Source of the DNA: Porphyra umbilicalis
Lineage: Eukaryota; Rhodophyta; Bangiophyceae; Bangiales; Bangiaceae
Direction: 5' to 3'
DNA length: 64,000 nucleotides
Assembly (NCBI GenBank): GCA_002049455.2
Contig: KV918970.1
Location: 1 to 64,000 of the forward strand
In this document: positions 21,048 through 32,234 of the stretch, piece after piece
Layout of the letters: every line of letters begins with the position of its first letter
Position numbering within the stretch: position 1 is the stretch's first letter
Translations under genes and position numbers: made by a program
The notes under the pieces: model-generated
What the model saw: only the letters and a program-made list of their open reading frames with translations
Databases searched by the model: none
What the model was told of the DNA's origin: nothing

Positions 21048-23687
21048 TTACGCAGACGCGTCCCACTCCTTGAGCAGCGCCGCCAGCCCCGCCGACGCGG
21101 CGTCGGGGCGCGCTGCCGTGGCGGCGGCGAGGCGGCGCAGCTCCGCGGCGGCTGCCCCCACGGCCGCCGCGTGGTGGTCGTCCCGCGCCCGCATGAGCGC
21201 GAGGAGCGTCTCGACCCACTGCACGCCCGCGTCGGCGGCCACCGCATCCGTCGTCGCCGCCGGCACGATGAGCACGGTCGACAGGCGGCGGAGGAGGGCG
21301 GCGACCGACAGCACGTCGGTCGAGCCCGCGCCGGCCGACTCGGTCAGCCGCCCAAGCCGGTGCGCTTCTGTCAGCAGGGTCAGCAGCCGCCCGCGCTCCT
21401 GGCGGAGGACGGCGACCACGTCGGCAGCACGCACACCGAGGCAATCATAGTCGGCGAACTCGAAGCCGATGGGACACACACGGGCGAGCAGGAGCGGCCC
21501 AAACTCGGCGGCGGTGGTGGACCCCAGCACGCCCCGCACGGGGTCGAGGGCGGCGGTCAAGACGTCCATCGCTGCGCTCTGCGTGGCCCCGTCGATGGGC
21601 GTCACGGTGCGGCCGTTGGCGTCGCCGCTGCCCGTGCGCGACGGCACGACGCCGCCAACCCAAGGGACGATCAAGCGCAGCTCGTCGGCTGCAATCCGGA
21701 GTCCCCGCATGATGGTCGACGACACGTCCAGCGCCGACACCCCGTCGTTGCGGCGGGCGGCCGCGGCAGTGGCGCGCATGGCGGCCAGTGCCACGCTGAC
21801 GCTCTCATTGGCATACGTCAGCGGCGAGGCGCTGATATCCCACCGGGAACAATACGGGTCCGCCTGATCAGCGTCATCGTCCGTACAAAAGAGCAAGCCA
21901 CTGGCGGCCGTCTGGCGAGCAAACGCCACCCGTTTGGCGTCCGAAGCGAACTTTCCATAGCCGTAGACGATGGCTGCCACGTCATAACGGCCGAGCGTCG
22001 TCGACGACACAAACGGGGTTTGGTCGGCAGGGTTGGCACGCACGACTTCCCGGGTGTAGTCCATGACCGACCCGGTGAGGCCCCACTTGGCAACGGCGGC
22101 CGGGTCGGCGAGCTCGTCGAGCGACACCGCGGCCGAGCCCCGAAAGTTGTGCCGCAGGCCGAGCACGTGGCCGATTTCGTGGAGCACGAGCAAAGTCACC
22201 TTCTGCCCGAGCACCTCGTCGAGCGTGAGGTTGCCAATCGGGCGCCACGGCGTCGCACCGGTGGCCGCGTCTTCGGGCCCGGCCATCGCCCGAACGCGCC
22301 CCATCGCGCGGGCAAACAAGCTGTCCGACAGCACCACGTGCGCTCGCATGATCTCACCCGACCGCGGGTCGACCTCCATGGTCCCCGAAGCACCCCGGAC
22401 GGCCTGCCCGGGTGCCCAGTAGATGGTGTTGTACCGCCCGTCGCCAATGGAGTAGTCGGACGGCCAGTCTTTGTCGCCAGGCGCGACGGCTGCGAGGGCT
22501 TTGGGGAAGCCCGCCGCCGCGAACGCCTTGTTCCACTTGAGCACCCCCTTCTTGACGGTCGAGCGCCACCGCGTCGGCGTCGACGGGTCGATGATGAAGG
22601 TGACTGGGCCCTTGCGCAGGTCCCACCTGTTGATCAAGGAGCGCTTGTTGCGGTTGCCCGACAGGTCATCGGTCGCAATATACGAGGAAGAAAAGTAGCC
22701 GATGCGGCCGTCAGCCGGCCGGGGCTCCATCGGCTTGGCTGGCAGGGAGATAATGCTGTGGCGCACATGCGTGGATATCCAATTTTCAGGCGAATAGGGC
22801 AGGTACACTCGCTCATCGACTTGGCGAAGCCGCACCTCCACGTCAAGCTCCACGGAGCGGGCGTGGGCGGCGCCACCGATAAATCGGCGGTCGACCGCCG
22901 ACCACTTGGCATCGAGCGGGGAGGCCATGTCCGTAACCTCGTTCATCCCCTCTCGGATCCACCTGGTGATGTCGATCACGTACGTGTCGGCGTCCAGGTC
23001 GCGCACCGGAAAAGTCTGCAGCCACCCGGCCCAGTAGCCCGCCGCAGGGAAGGACGTCTCGCGGTCCGCCCCCTTCTCGGACCGCAAACCCATCAGCGGC
23101 CGGTACAAGTCGAGAGAGCGCCCCTCACCAGCACTCTTGCGGAACGCCATCACACTCTTTTTGTACCAGCTCGGTAAGAGGTGAAAAGGGCGGCCCGCCG
23201 ACTTCACCTGCGCATCTGAAGCCGCCACCAAGGTCGCGAGAAGGAAGGGCACGCCGAGCGCTGAAGCAGGCACCTCGAGCAGCACCGTGTTGTGCAGGTC
23301 GCCCTTGCCAGTGTAGAGGTTAAAAAAACCACGGTGGCGCGTGAAGAGGGCGGGGAGTGGCATGGGAGGCAGATCGCTGACGGCCGTCGCGGCGGCTGCC
23401 GCGACCAAGGCCGTCGTTGCTGGGTCGCTGATTGTCTCGTCGGCTTCGGCGGTCTCCATCCGAACAGCCGGGTGGAGAAGACCATCGGGGCCGACTGCAG
23501 CCGCGGCCACCGAGGCCACCGGCGCCACGCCGCCGCCACGCCACAGGCCGGTGGTAGAGAAGAGGGATACGAACGCCGCGCCCGCGGCGACGCCGAGCAC
23601 CACGCCGACGGTGATGGCGATGGCCGAGCGGCGCGATGGCCGCCCGGCCGTCGATGGATGAGCGACGCCGACCTGCATGGATGCCAT
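21048..23687 (-). CDS. Membrane-anchored zinc metalloprotease with HExxHxxGxxH site
   Basis: Intact, intronless 879-residue ORF from the first ATG (23687) to a TAA at 21048. Residues about 22-43 form a hydrophobic span after a short basic N-terminus, indicating a signal anchor with the bulk of the protein outside the cytosol. The active site reads His503-Glu504-x-x-His507-x-x-Gly-x-x-His513: two His ligands, the catalytic Glu, and a third His in the metzincin arrangement. It is followed by Asn-Phe-Arg and a Met-turn-like Ser-Val-Met-Asp-Tyr around Met542. This architecture, with a long N-terminal domain before the protease, resembles the large DUF5117/DUF4953-type zinc-dependent metalloproteases known mainly from bacteria. 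The substrate is unknown. It is the best-preserved host-type gene in the window. Bacterial ancestry is possible but not shown. The opposite strand is open across most of it, which I take as a codon-bias artefact. Confidence 0.85.
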   Translation of the reverse strand: MASMQVGVAHPSTAGRPSRRSAIAITVGVVLGVAAGAAFVSLFSTTGLWRGGGVAPVASVAAAAVGPDGLLHPAVRMETAEADETISDPATTALVAAAAATAVSDLPPMPLPALFTRHRGFFNLYTGKGDLHNTVLLEVPASALGVPFLLATLVAASDAQVKSAGRPFHLLPSWYKKSVMAFRKSAGEGRSLDLYRPLMGLRSEKGADRETSFPAAGYWAGWLQTFPVRDLDADTYVIDITRWIREGMNEVTDMASPLDAKWSAVDRRFIGGAAHARSVELDVEVRLRQVDERVYLPYSPENWISTHVRHSIISLPAKPMEPRPADGRIGYFSSSYIATDDLSGNRNKRSLINRWDLRKGPVTFIIDPSTPTRWRSTVKKGVLKWNKAFAAAGFPKALAAVAPGDKDWPSDYSIGDGRYNTIYWAPGQAVRGASGTMEVDPRSGEIMRAHVVLSDSLFARAMGRVRAMAGPEDAATGATPWRPIGNLTLDEVLGQKVTLLVLHEIGHVLGLRHNFRGSAAVSLDELADPAAVAKWGLTGSVMDYTREVVRANPADQTPFVSSTTLGRYDVAAIVYGYGKFASDAKRVAFARQTAASGLLFCTDDDADQADPYCSRWDISASPLTYANESVSVALAAMRATAAAARRNDGVSALDVSSTIMRGLRIAADELRLIVPWVGGVVPSRTGSGDANGRTVTPIDGATQSAAMDVLTAALDPVRGVLGSTTAAEFGPLLLARVCPIGFEFADYDCLGVRAADVVAVLRQERGRLLTLLTEAHRLGRLTESAGAGSTDVLSVAALLRRLSTVLIVPAATTDAVAADAGVQWVETLLALMRARDDHHAAAVGAAAAELRRLAAATAARPDAASAGLAALLKEWDASA

Positions 23688-24030
23688 GGCGCACGCGTCC
23701 GTGTGCGCGGTCAAAACCAACTAGTGGGGCGGGGCAAGGCCGGGAAAGCAAGAACAGTCGAGGGGGGGACGGAAGTGGGAGATTCGTTGACGTTGACGAC
23801 GTGGTGGCCTACCCGCAGGCCCGTGACACGCCCAACGGGGTCTCCCCCGCTGTTTGTAAAACCCCTCTTGCGTCGCCAACGCGTCTGTGGTGCGGAAGGC
23901 AGACACCTGCCACCGACACACCGGCCGACCGCGCGTCGACGGCGGCATCTTTTGTACCTTTATGCCGCCGCCTGTTTTCGTCTGTGGCGTGGTGTCACCC
24001 GGAACGGCCGGCTGACCAGAGGACCCACGG

Positions 24031-24137
24031 TCACACAGGCTGGCGGGAGGACCACGCGACAAAAGCACATGGCGGGAGGACCCGCGGCAAACCACAGGCT
24101 GGCGGGAGAACCCGCGACAAAACCCACAGGGCGGCGG
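24031..24137 (+). repeat. Minisatellite of about 30-33-bp units, three to four copies
   Basis: Successive units read CAGGCTGGCGGGAGGACC..., CATGGCGGGAGGACCC... and CAGGCTGGCGGGAGAACCC..., with GCGACAAAA between them. Confidence 0.7.
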
Positions 24138-25203
24138 GGTCGGCGTCAAACGAAACATCCCCCTGTACCCCGATGCCGTCCGCGCGGGCGCCATGGGGAG
24201 AGCAGACGCCCAGTGCATCGCAAAGGCGGCGGGCGGTGCGGCAGAGCAGACCGGCGGGGGCAGCCTGTCGACCCAGGATGCGTTGGCGGGCCACGCGGTC
24301 CTCGTCAGCCTTCTCTACCAGCCTGTCTTGATAGAAGACCTGGGCGCTTGCTCGACGCTCAGAGCATTGCCAACAACTCAGGCTATCGCTATCGGCTATT
24401 CCATTCTAGAACCAAGTCCGCGTCCTTCGACAGCCACATGTACGTCAGCGGTTGGCTCCTGTGCTGTCATGAGCCTAAGTACCCGCAGGTTTCCTTACAC
24501 CAGGCCTTGTCTGGGCCCGATCAAGACGATATTTTCTGCCAGGACTTGATTCACTGTAGCGGCAGATGACAACTGTGGTGAGCCGCCGTATCAACCATAA
24601 CGAAGGCGCAGAGAACGCTCGTCGGCAGACGGACAAAGAAACAGGTCAAAATGTGCAGCAGATGACGACCACGCCTAGAAGGACGTCACTGTAGGACCAT
24701 TGCCATGCACGACAGCTCTTGCGGACGTTCCCACCACCTCTGCCCAGAAGAAACTGGCAGTCAATCTTGCAGACGTGGCGCACACGTTGCAGCCACGTGG
24801 TACTATTTGCTGTGAAACGGGTCGTTGATCCATCACATGGGCCAATCAGAGGCCCCCGTGAGATAGCCTCGGCTATCCTAAAAGCTATTCCGACTCGAAA
24901 TAGAAAAGCGATAGCCGCACAGCTATTCTTGGTCAGCGCAAGCCAGAATCAAGTAGGTAGTTCGAGTTCCATGGCCCGAACAAAAAAAGGGCTTCTTCGT
25001 CTAAAAAGTGGTGTTACATCGGACTTCAGGTGCTTAATGGGACACGTTGTGCAACGTGGCTTTAATATGGGGATAGCATCTCATTGTTAACAATGCTCTC
25101 ACAACTGTCGGCCATCGCGCTGGACCAGCCTAGTCGTCTGCTTTGACTAAGTTTCCCAACGGTGCTCACCGGTTCGGCCCAACCTCCAACTAAACGCGAA
25201 ATC

Positions 25204-25246
25204 GTTGGGCTCCGTTGGGGCCCAGCGGGGCCCAACGGAGCCCCAA
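25204..25246. repeat. GC-rich hairpin
   Basis: GTTGGGCTCCGTTGGGGCCC faces GGGCCCAACGGAGCCCCAA across a few bases, giving arms of about 18 bp. GTTGGG words recur on both sides (25150-25270), so it may be the core of another palindromic element. Confidence 0.55.
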
Positions 25247-26984
25247 TGAACGCCATTTCCGTTGGGCTTCTCCACCCCGTTTGCTCGCGATGGTCACATG
25301 TTTGACTCGATAGAGACGCGGCAGGTCCTCCTTGAGGACAATAAAGTAGATCTGACAGTGAAACAACTTCTACCAACTACAGTGAAATATCGAAATGGGG
25401 TGGATTTAGTGCCTCATAGGTTGCACTTCCCCTGTTCAGGGGACGACGAGAAGCGCAGCAGTCGGCGCTACAGCCGTATGATCGGCTTTCTGGTTACTCA
25501 TGCACCAAGACTGGGCGGGTGCAGCGCTCGTCTACCAAGTGTTCAAAGAGACTTCGGGCGATCCTGAGGATGCCGCGCAACAATAGAGCACCTCGACGGG
25601 AACTTCTGTTGCTGGGACTGCTCTCGCCGCTTGTGGACTGCATCATTCTTGTTGTTGGCATGACCACCAGCCGGTACCAGTGCAGGCCGACCAGAAGAAA
25701 CGCTGGTTTAGGCCTGCTGCCAGACAAGGACCGGGTCGGGGGAGCAAGTACACTATGCTCCCCCCGGCCTTATGGCATCTGGCGGCACGAGCAACCGGGA
25801 CCGAGCGATGATCTGGATGCGAGGAACAGGAAAGGAGTGGGATCAGTGCTGATACAGTAAGAGAGGCGTTCGTGGCAGGCCGAGGGACCCCAGGCAGACT
25901 GCTCTACCGGGACAGGAGCGCACGGGGCTCCCTGTCGGTCGGCGCTGCGGCGTACGCCTGGACGCGGGCAAGTGCGGTACATGGCATGAGCCGATGAGAG
26001 AGTGGTCCGGACGACCGCGGAGGAGACATGAGTGCGAGCAGCGTGCCGAGAGGGCGGAGAGGGGTCCGACCGAGGGCTGCGGGCACCGATGTTAGAGGTT
26101 AGAGCGGTACCAACAACGTCCGCATCGCGTCAGTTCCACATAAATTAAGAGCGCCACGTATGTCGTCGTGTACGCCTGTGATTCGGTGTCGAGCCGCGGC
26201 GAGCTCTTTACGAAAGGGTTCCACAAAGGATCTGGCAGACCCAATGTATTTGATGAAAAACGGGGGCTACTGGATAAACTGGTTTGCGGAATGCGAAGGC
26301 GACGTTGGTGGTTGCAACCTTCCGAACTCACGGAACCAGACATCTCGCATCACCGTGAGAAGGGCGCTGCGTGTCCCCCGTCAGTCGTCGTCTTTTGAGC
26401 GGCCGATCGTCCTTCAATCGTCCTTAACTGGATGACACGGATCAGGTTCACATGTCCATTCTAGCGTGAATATGCAGTCATTCCGGCGATCATCCGTCAT
26501 GAGACAGACACGTTTCAGGTCACCACGTGCCTCAGAGTGGTCGAAGCGCCGTCATCTGATCAGATTTCCGTTTTCTTCGGGTCGACTCGTTTCCGAAGGC
26601 GACGGCGACACCTACGTTGTGGGGCCAGCCGTGACGAAATGGACGAGCCAGAGAACGTCACTCGAATGTCCACTGAGGGCACGGCACGTGCACTGCAGTT
26701 GACGGTGACTCGTCCAGGATGCCCGTTTCTGTCCCTGGAAGTACAGGTCTGCGGGGCCTTGCTGTCCACCATCACACTGGGATAATAGCAGAAGGGTCCT
26801 GGGCGGGCCCGTTCTCGGGCCGAGTGAGGTGGCCATCACGTTGCCGGTGTTGGACCACGCCCCACCAGCTGTGATGACAACCCGAGGGAACGGTCGCAAT
26901 TGGACCTCGCGGGGAAACGTTGTCTCCAGTCCGACTCGGCCAAGTCAATCGAAGGCCACGAAAGCACTGCCGCGCGGCCGTTTT

Positions 26985-27470
26985 TGCCGCGGTTTGCAAT
27001 CAACGAATCAGGTGATAGGATACAATTTCGGTAGATCAGAAGAAATATCACAAATCTCGGCTGGCGTGTGATGCGGTTGCAACACGCGTCGCAATCCAAA
27101 AATAGTCGGATCAACTGGGGTGGTGTGCCTCCACGACCGGACCACAGGCGGTGGCCGAATCCGAGTTTTGGTGGACCGACTCGATCTGAGACCCAGTGGC
27201 CCCAAATACGTTGTGGGCGGGACAGCGGCGTTGAGCCCTTGCTGACGCAGGGCACCCAGTGTCAGCCAAACGGTTCCCCAGCGTGACCGGGAGGGACCAC
27301 CAAGAGCCAGGCAAAGAGGCTCGGAGATCCACTCAAGGCTGTGCACGTGCATGAATGTTTACAATGCTAGTGTCCGAGGTTCTAGCGTCGGGATACGTGG
27401 GCAGCCGCCCCTGCCTCGTGTCTCACCTGCACGTAGCGTAGCAAGGACCATGACCCACGCATGTGCTCGT
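26985..27470 (+). repeat. Direct repeat, copy 1, upstream of the gene at 27987
   Basis: About 490 bp, nearly identical to 30998-31490, with weaker similarity continuing to about 27780. It starts around GGTTTGCAATCAACGAATCA. It has no TG...CA ends and no flanking duplication, so I do not call it an LTR. It lies about 0.5-1.0 kb before the start codon at 27987, as copy 2 does before the start at 32235. Confidence 0.85.
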
Positions 27471-27986
27471 TGGAGTGGGCTCAATACCAGACAGTTGACC
27501 ACTCAAACCCATCTCGTTTTGCCTGCCGACGCCGGTGGCCGCGCAGCCAGGTTGTTTACTTTCTGGAGAAGAGTGGCCGCAGAGTATAGCCAGACAGCTG
27601 ACCACACAAACCCCGCTCTGTCTGCTTCGCTGACGTGGGGGGCCGCGCGGGCCGGGTGTTTTTTGGCTGGAGAAGAATGGCCGCAGAGTACGGTCCTTTG
27701 GGGGCCCATAGACTTGTTTTCACGCTGCGTGAGTCGATGTGGAACAGACACGCGACGCGAGGCCCCAGAAGGCGATAGGAGCAGCCAGGCACGCACAGCG
27801 GTGGGGGGTGCGAGAGGGGTCTGGTGGGGTGATTCGAAGGCATTTTAGCACCCCGCTCGGCGCCCACGAGGACCTGAACGCCCGCCACCCACCGTTGCCC
27901 CAGACGCGCCGGACCCCACTCCCACGCTGTGCCTGCTGCGACATTCTGCCCCACCCCACCCCACCCCGTCGCGCTTCGTCATTGCC

Positions 27987-29186
27987 ATGTCGTCGCCCTC
28001 AGGCGATCTCGCCGAGGCCCGCCAGATGCGCACCCCTATTGTGGCCACGCGCGTGGCCAAAGTCGAGCGCGCTGTTCGTGAGCACGGCGACGGGGCCTCC
28101 ACTGGGGGCCCGGTGCCGGCGGCGCCCACCCGCGCCGGAGACGATTCGGCCGGCGGCCGAGACGCCGCTGCCGATGACGATGCGGTTGTTGCGGCGGCGG
28201 CTGTGGCCGCCGCGCAAGTCGCACTCGAAGGAGGGGCAAGGTATGCGCAGGATGCGGTCAACGTTCTCGCTCAAGCGGCCGGGCACGCGGCCGCTGACGG
28301 TGGTGGGGACGAGGCTGGCGTCGGCCTGACGGCGGCACGCATTGCCGGTGACGGAGGGGGCAACGCAATCAACAAGGCCGACGCCGGCCTGTGCGTTTCA
28401 CGTGGTCCTGGGTTCGTGGTGACCAAGGCGCTGTCCGTGCACGATGGTCCCGCAATTTTCATTCCCAACTTGCCTGTTGAAGCGGCCTCGAACCAGGCCG
28501 ACCATGGCCGCAAGCGCAAGGCCGTCGGCGGCCTGCCGACAGGTGAGAATGTGGGCGGTAAGAAGGTCAAGGTGGAGGGCGACGCGGCCTGGAACGAGGC
28601 CTGCAGGGACGCTGGCCCCTGCGTGACGCAGGGCAGCATGGCCGATCATCAGCCATCGAGGCCCGACGAGCTCGAGGCGGCCGCGAAGGCCGTTGAGGAC
28701 ATTGGCACGAGCGCGGCGGCGTTTGAGACGCAGATGGACAACCTCCGCGCCCTGTCGGCGCCGCACTACACCGTCATGCGCCTTCTCGCCACCAAGACTG
28801 CCGCAGTCGACAAGCACCTCGCTTCTGCTGGTAAGACGTACCGCACGGCTGTTCGATGGGCGGCTGCATGCCATAAGGCGATGTCGGCCCTTGACAAGGA
28901 GTACCAGAAAACCCTCGTCCGCGCAGCTGTGGCGTCCACGGCGACGGCCATGTTGCCTTCCGAGGCCAGCACGACCGCCACCCGCGTCACGGGACGTGAT
29001 GGAGCGGCCTCTGCGGCCGGTCGTACGGAGCTGGAGGCGGCGGCGGCGAGCGACAGTGTGGACAGTGACGTCATTCTCGTTGGCATCTCCCTCGCACGGG
29101 ACAATCTCAAGCTTGGCACGGCCGCGAGCACGGCCGAGGACGCACGTGATCGCGGGCAGCAGGACGCGAGCCAACTTCGGCACTAG
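27987..29186 (+). CDS. Probable nuclear protein with NLS and SUMO-interacting-like motif
   Basis: Intact 399-residue ORF with ATG in the context TTGCCATGT. The first third is Ala/Gly/Asp-rich and looks disordered. Around residues 170-200 lie two basic clusters (Arg-Lys-Arg-Lys and Lys-Lys-Val-Lys) about 19 residues apart that could act as a nuclear localisation signal. Residues about 225-320 are Ala/Leu-rich and heptad-like, probably helical. Near residues 355-370, Ser-Asp-Ser-Val-Asp-Ser-Asp precedes Val-Ile-Leu-Val, the layout of a SUMO-interacting motif. No enzyme domain is visible. Function unknown; a chromatin or transcription role would be a guess from these motifs. The gene lies between the two long direct repeats and may belong to an unrecognised mobile unit. 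Confidence 0.6.
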   Translation: MSSPSGDLAEARQMRTPIVATRVAKVERAVREHGDGASTGGPVPAAPTRAGDDSAGGRDAAADDDAVVAAAAVAAAQVALEGGARYAQDAVNVLAQAAGHAAADGGGDEAGVGLTAARIAGDGGGNAINKADAGLCVSRGPGFVVTKALSVHDGPAIFIPNLPVEAASNQADHGRKRKAVGGLPTGENVGGKKVKVEGDAAWNEACRDAGPCVTQGSMADHQPSRPDELEAAAKAVEDIGTSAAAFETQMDNLRALSAPHYTVMRLLATKTAAVDKHLASAGKTYRTAVRWAAACHKAMSALDKEYQKTLVRAAVASTATAMLPSEASTTATRVTGRDGAASAAGRTELEAAAASDSVDSDVILVGISLARDNLKLGTAASTAEDARDRGQQDASQLRH

Positions 29187-30997
29187 GACCAGGGCGACTG
29201 CCGCATGGAGAAGCAGGGCCCTGGACGGGCCGGCTGTGGCGGCCAGCACTTGGCCGACAGACGTCTCTTTGTGTCGAGCGTCTAGTTCTTTTGCGCGCGC
29301 ATGGGGGTACGTGGGGAGGGTTGACCGCCGACGGGGCGAGCCGCGGCAGCGCATGGTATGTGTGGACCGCCCTGGTGTGTCAGGCGAGAGGAGGACAGCG
29401 GGGGAGGAGGGTCCGCGCTCGCCAGGCCTCGTACCGAGGCCCACGGTTGGCGTTCCTCTCGCTACTTGCATGTTGTTTGGTTTTGTCGCGGTGGCGGGCA
29501 GGAACCAGCTCGGGATGACGCGTACGTGTTCTTATTGTCTTTATGGGAGGTGGGGGGAACGCGACCATTGTCTTGCTGGGAGATGGGGGGAACGCAGCCG
29601 CCCTTTGTGGGCCTCGTACGGAGACCCAGGCGCGAACCCTCTTGTACGTTTGTTTTTTGCATTGTGTTTTTGTTGAGTGGGCACTGAGGAGGAAAGCGGC
29701 GGTGTACGGCGCCATAAACAATCTAGTTTACGTTGTATTCCTTCTTTCATGCGGTGTTGCGGCCGCCCTGTAGACGTGGTGGCCACCTGGGTGCCCTTCC
29801 CGTGCGCAGGTGACGACCGGCCACAGGGTTGCCCGTCGCGGTGGCGGAGGGCGACGCGCGCGGCGGGTAGCACCGCCGCTGTGGCTGCCGCCCGCGCGCC
29901 CAGGTGGCCGGCCACCGGCCAAAGGACGCGTCGCCAGTTGTAGGCGCCGGCGCCATTGCTGTCGCCGCCGCCCAGGTGCGCCAGTCCCAGGGCGCCAGTT
30001 CGAGGCCACCGCCGCGCGGCACGTCGCGTTAGCCATGCGGGTGGCCGCTGTGGCGATCACGGTAACGGCCGGGCGCACCGCAGCAGTTGGTGGTTGCATC
30101 GTGCCCGTGCAAGCTTTTTGCGCGGCGCGGTGGTCCCGATGGCGGGCGGGCGGCGAAAGCGGGAGCGCGCGGTGAGCGGAGAAACAGAGCGTGGTGCGGG
30201 GGAGGGGGGGCGCAAACTGGTGGCACGGCGGCACAGCAGAGGCTCCGCAATGCGGTAGCGCGACGAGTGACGGCGGCGGTGGCAGGGGCGGCAGCGGCGG
30301 CGGTGACGGCGGGGGCTGTCGCCGCAGTGGCGGCCGCTGTGGGCGGTGGCTGCAGGCCGCGCAGCACTCGGCCATTGTCGCTTGCCGCCCGCGCTGTTGG
30401 CTCGGCGTGGTTGTGCCGCTGGCAGGCTGGCGGCGGGAGCGCGTGCTGCGCGGAGAAGGAGCGCGTGGTTCGGGGGGGGGCTTGGTGCGGGGGAGGAGGG
30501 GGGCGCAAGGCGGTGGCATGGGCGGCAAAGTAGAGTTACCGCCTCGCGGCAGCGCGACGAGCGGTGGCGGCTGTGGCTGCGGTGTCGGCGGCGGCTGTGG
30601 CGGCGGCAGCAGCGGCGGCGGCGGCGGCGGCGGCGGCAGGCCGCGCCGCATGCGGCCACTCCCGCTTGCCACACACGCTGTTGGCGCGGCGCGAGGGCAC
30701 CGCTGTCGGGGGGGGGACCTGTGTGCGCTGTCTCACAGGCGACGGGGGGGGGGGGGGAGCGCCGCAGCACGCGGAGGGCTGCCGCCCCGCAATACGGGCG
30801 GCGGGGAAAGCGCTGCAACACGCGGAGGGGCTGCCGCCCCGCGATACGGGCGGTGGCGTGGCAGTGGGAGCCACGGACAGCAGCTGCGCTTCTTCGGCCG
30901 CAACGCCGACGGGGCGATGCTGTTGAAGCCAAGACGCGACCAAGTCAGCAGGAAGAAATCAGCAGGACCCGGCCAACGCCCCACCGCGCTGCCGTGT
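29187..30997. other. 3' flank and GC-rich stretch, no supported gene
   Basis: 29.19-29.77 kb is a more balanced 3' region of the gene before it. From 29.8 kb the DNA is GC-rich with GGCGGC-type minisatellite words and short repeats such as the two ACGCGGAGGGCTGCCGCCCCGC-like blocks near 30770 and 30815. The Pro/Arg-rich ORFs on both strands are not credible. Confidence 0.5.
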
Positions 30998-31490
30998 TTT
31001 CCACGGTTTGCTATCAACGAATCAGGTGATAGGATACAATTTCTGTAGATCAGAAGAAATATCACAAATCTCGGCTGGCGTGTGATGCGGTTGCAACACG
31101 CGTCGCAATCCAAAAATAGTCGGATCAACTGGGGTGGTGTGCCTCCACGACCGGACCACAGGCGGTGGCCGAATCCGAGTTTTGGTGGACCGACTCGATC
31201 TGAGACCCAGTGGCCCCAAATACGTTGTGGGCGGGACAGCGGCGTTGAGCCCTTGCTGACGCAGGGCACCCAGTGTCAGCCAAACGGTTCCCCAGCGTGA
31301 CCGGGAGGGACCACCAAGAGCCAGGCAAAGAGGCTCGGATATCCACTCAAGGCTGTGCACGTGCATGAATGTTTACATTGCTGGTGTCCGCTCGGCGAGG
31401 TTCTAGCGTCGGGATACGTGGGCAGCCGCCCCTGCCTCATGTCTCACCTGTACCTAGTGTAGCAAGGTGAAGCAAGGGCCATGAATCACG
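30998..31490 (+). repeat. Direct repeat, copy 2, upstream of the gene at 32235
   Basis: Nearly identical to 26985-27470, differing by a few substitutions and a small insertion (CTCGGCG near 31390). After it, a partial local duplication of CCATGAATCACGCA occurs at about 31480-31520. Weaker similarity to copy 1 continues to about 31800. Confidence 0.85.
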
Positions 31491-32234
31491 CAGGTAGCCA
31501 AGGCCATGAATCACGCATGCGCTCTCTGTTGAGGCCTAATACGCTCCATGTTGAAGCCTCGTATCAGACGGCTGACTACCCGAACCGGCCAATTTCTCCC
31601 TTCCATATGCACATGGGCGCCAAGGCCGCAGCGGGTGAGCCTTTTTTTGACCGTGTGACGGCCGCGTGCTGCCTGCGTGACAGACACGAGCGACGCGCGC
31701 GAAAGAGGCAGCAAACCAGTCCCCCTTCAGCGCAATCCATGCTGTCGAGGGCAGCCCGCGTGGCCGTTTCTCTGGGCCCCGCGCGTGGGGCCCGCGACGA
31801 GCCTTTCGGGCTGCGGTTTCGCATCGCCCAATAACCGCGGGCCACGCACCGCTAGCAGCACGCCTCCGCACGAGGGCTGCTTTGAGGGCCGTCAGCAGGC
31901 CAAAAATGAGGGCCACGCACCGCTAGCAGCATGCCTCCGCACACAGGGTGCTTTGAGGGCCATCAACCGGCCAAAAATGAGGGGCGAAGGGTGTCAGTGT
32001 TCGGAGGGCCCCGCGCAGCGTCACTCGTTTCTGTTGCCGCAGTGCCGTGGTCGCCTTCGCCTTCGCGACGCAGCACGAGCGTTTTCTGATCGCATGCACC
32101 TCTGGTTGGGACCCGTTTTGTAGAGCGCACTGCTGCAGGCGCTGAACCGGCGACTCGTTTTGCGACCTGGGCACGACGCGGACGGCGGACGAAGCTCGGC
32201 ACGCAAGTAGCGACCGACGCTGCGGCATCCCACG

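Larger units (their letters stand above)
23688..26984. other. Intergenic, 3.3 kb, no supported gene
   Basis: Contains a short minisatellite (24031-24137), a hairpin (25204-25246) and AT-richer patches with repeated GCTATC/GATAGC words (24380-24930). ORFs are short and not domain-like. Confidence 0.45.

Noticed and set aside
19563-23177. Very long plus-strand ORF (over 1200 codons) antisense to the metalloprotease
   Set aside because: It is Arg/Pro/Ala-rich without domains and exists because GC-rich codons on the minus strand avoid stops on the plus strand. The minus-strand gene has a clear active site.
26985-31490. LTR retrotransposon between the two direct repeats
   Set aside because: No TG...CA ends, no target duplication, no primer site and no reverse transcriptase were seen. 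Kept only as a paired direct repeat.
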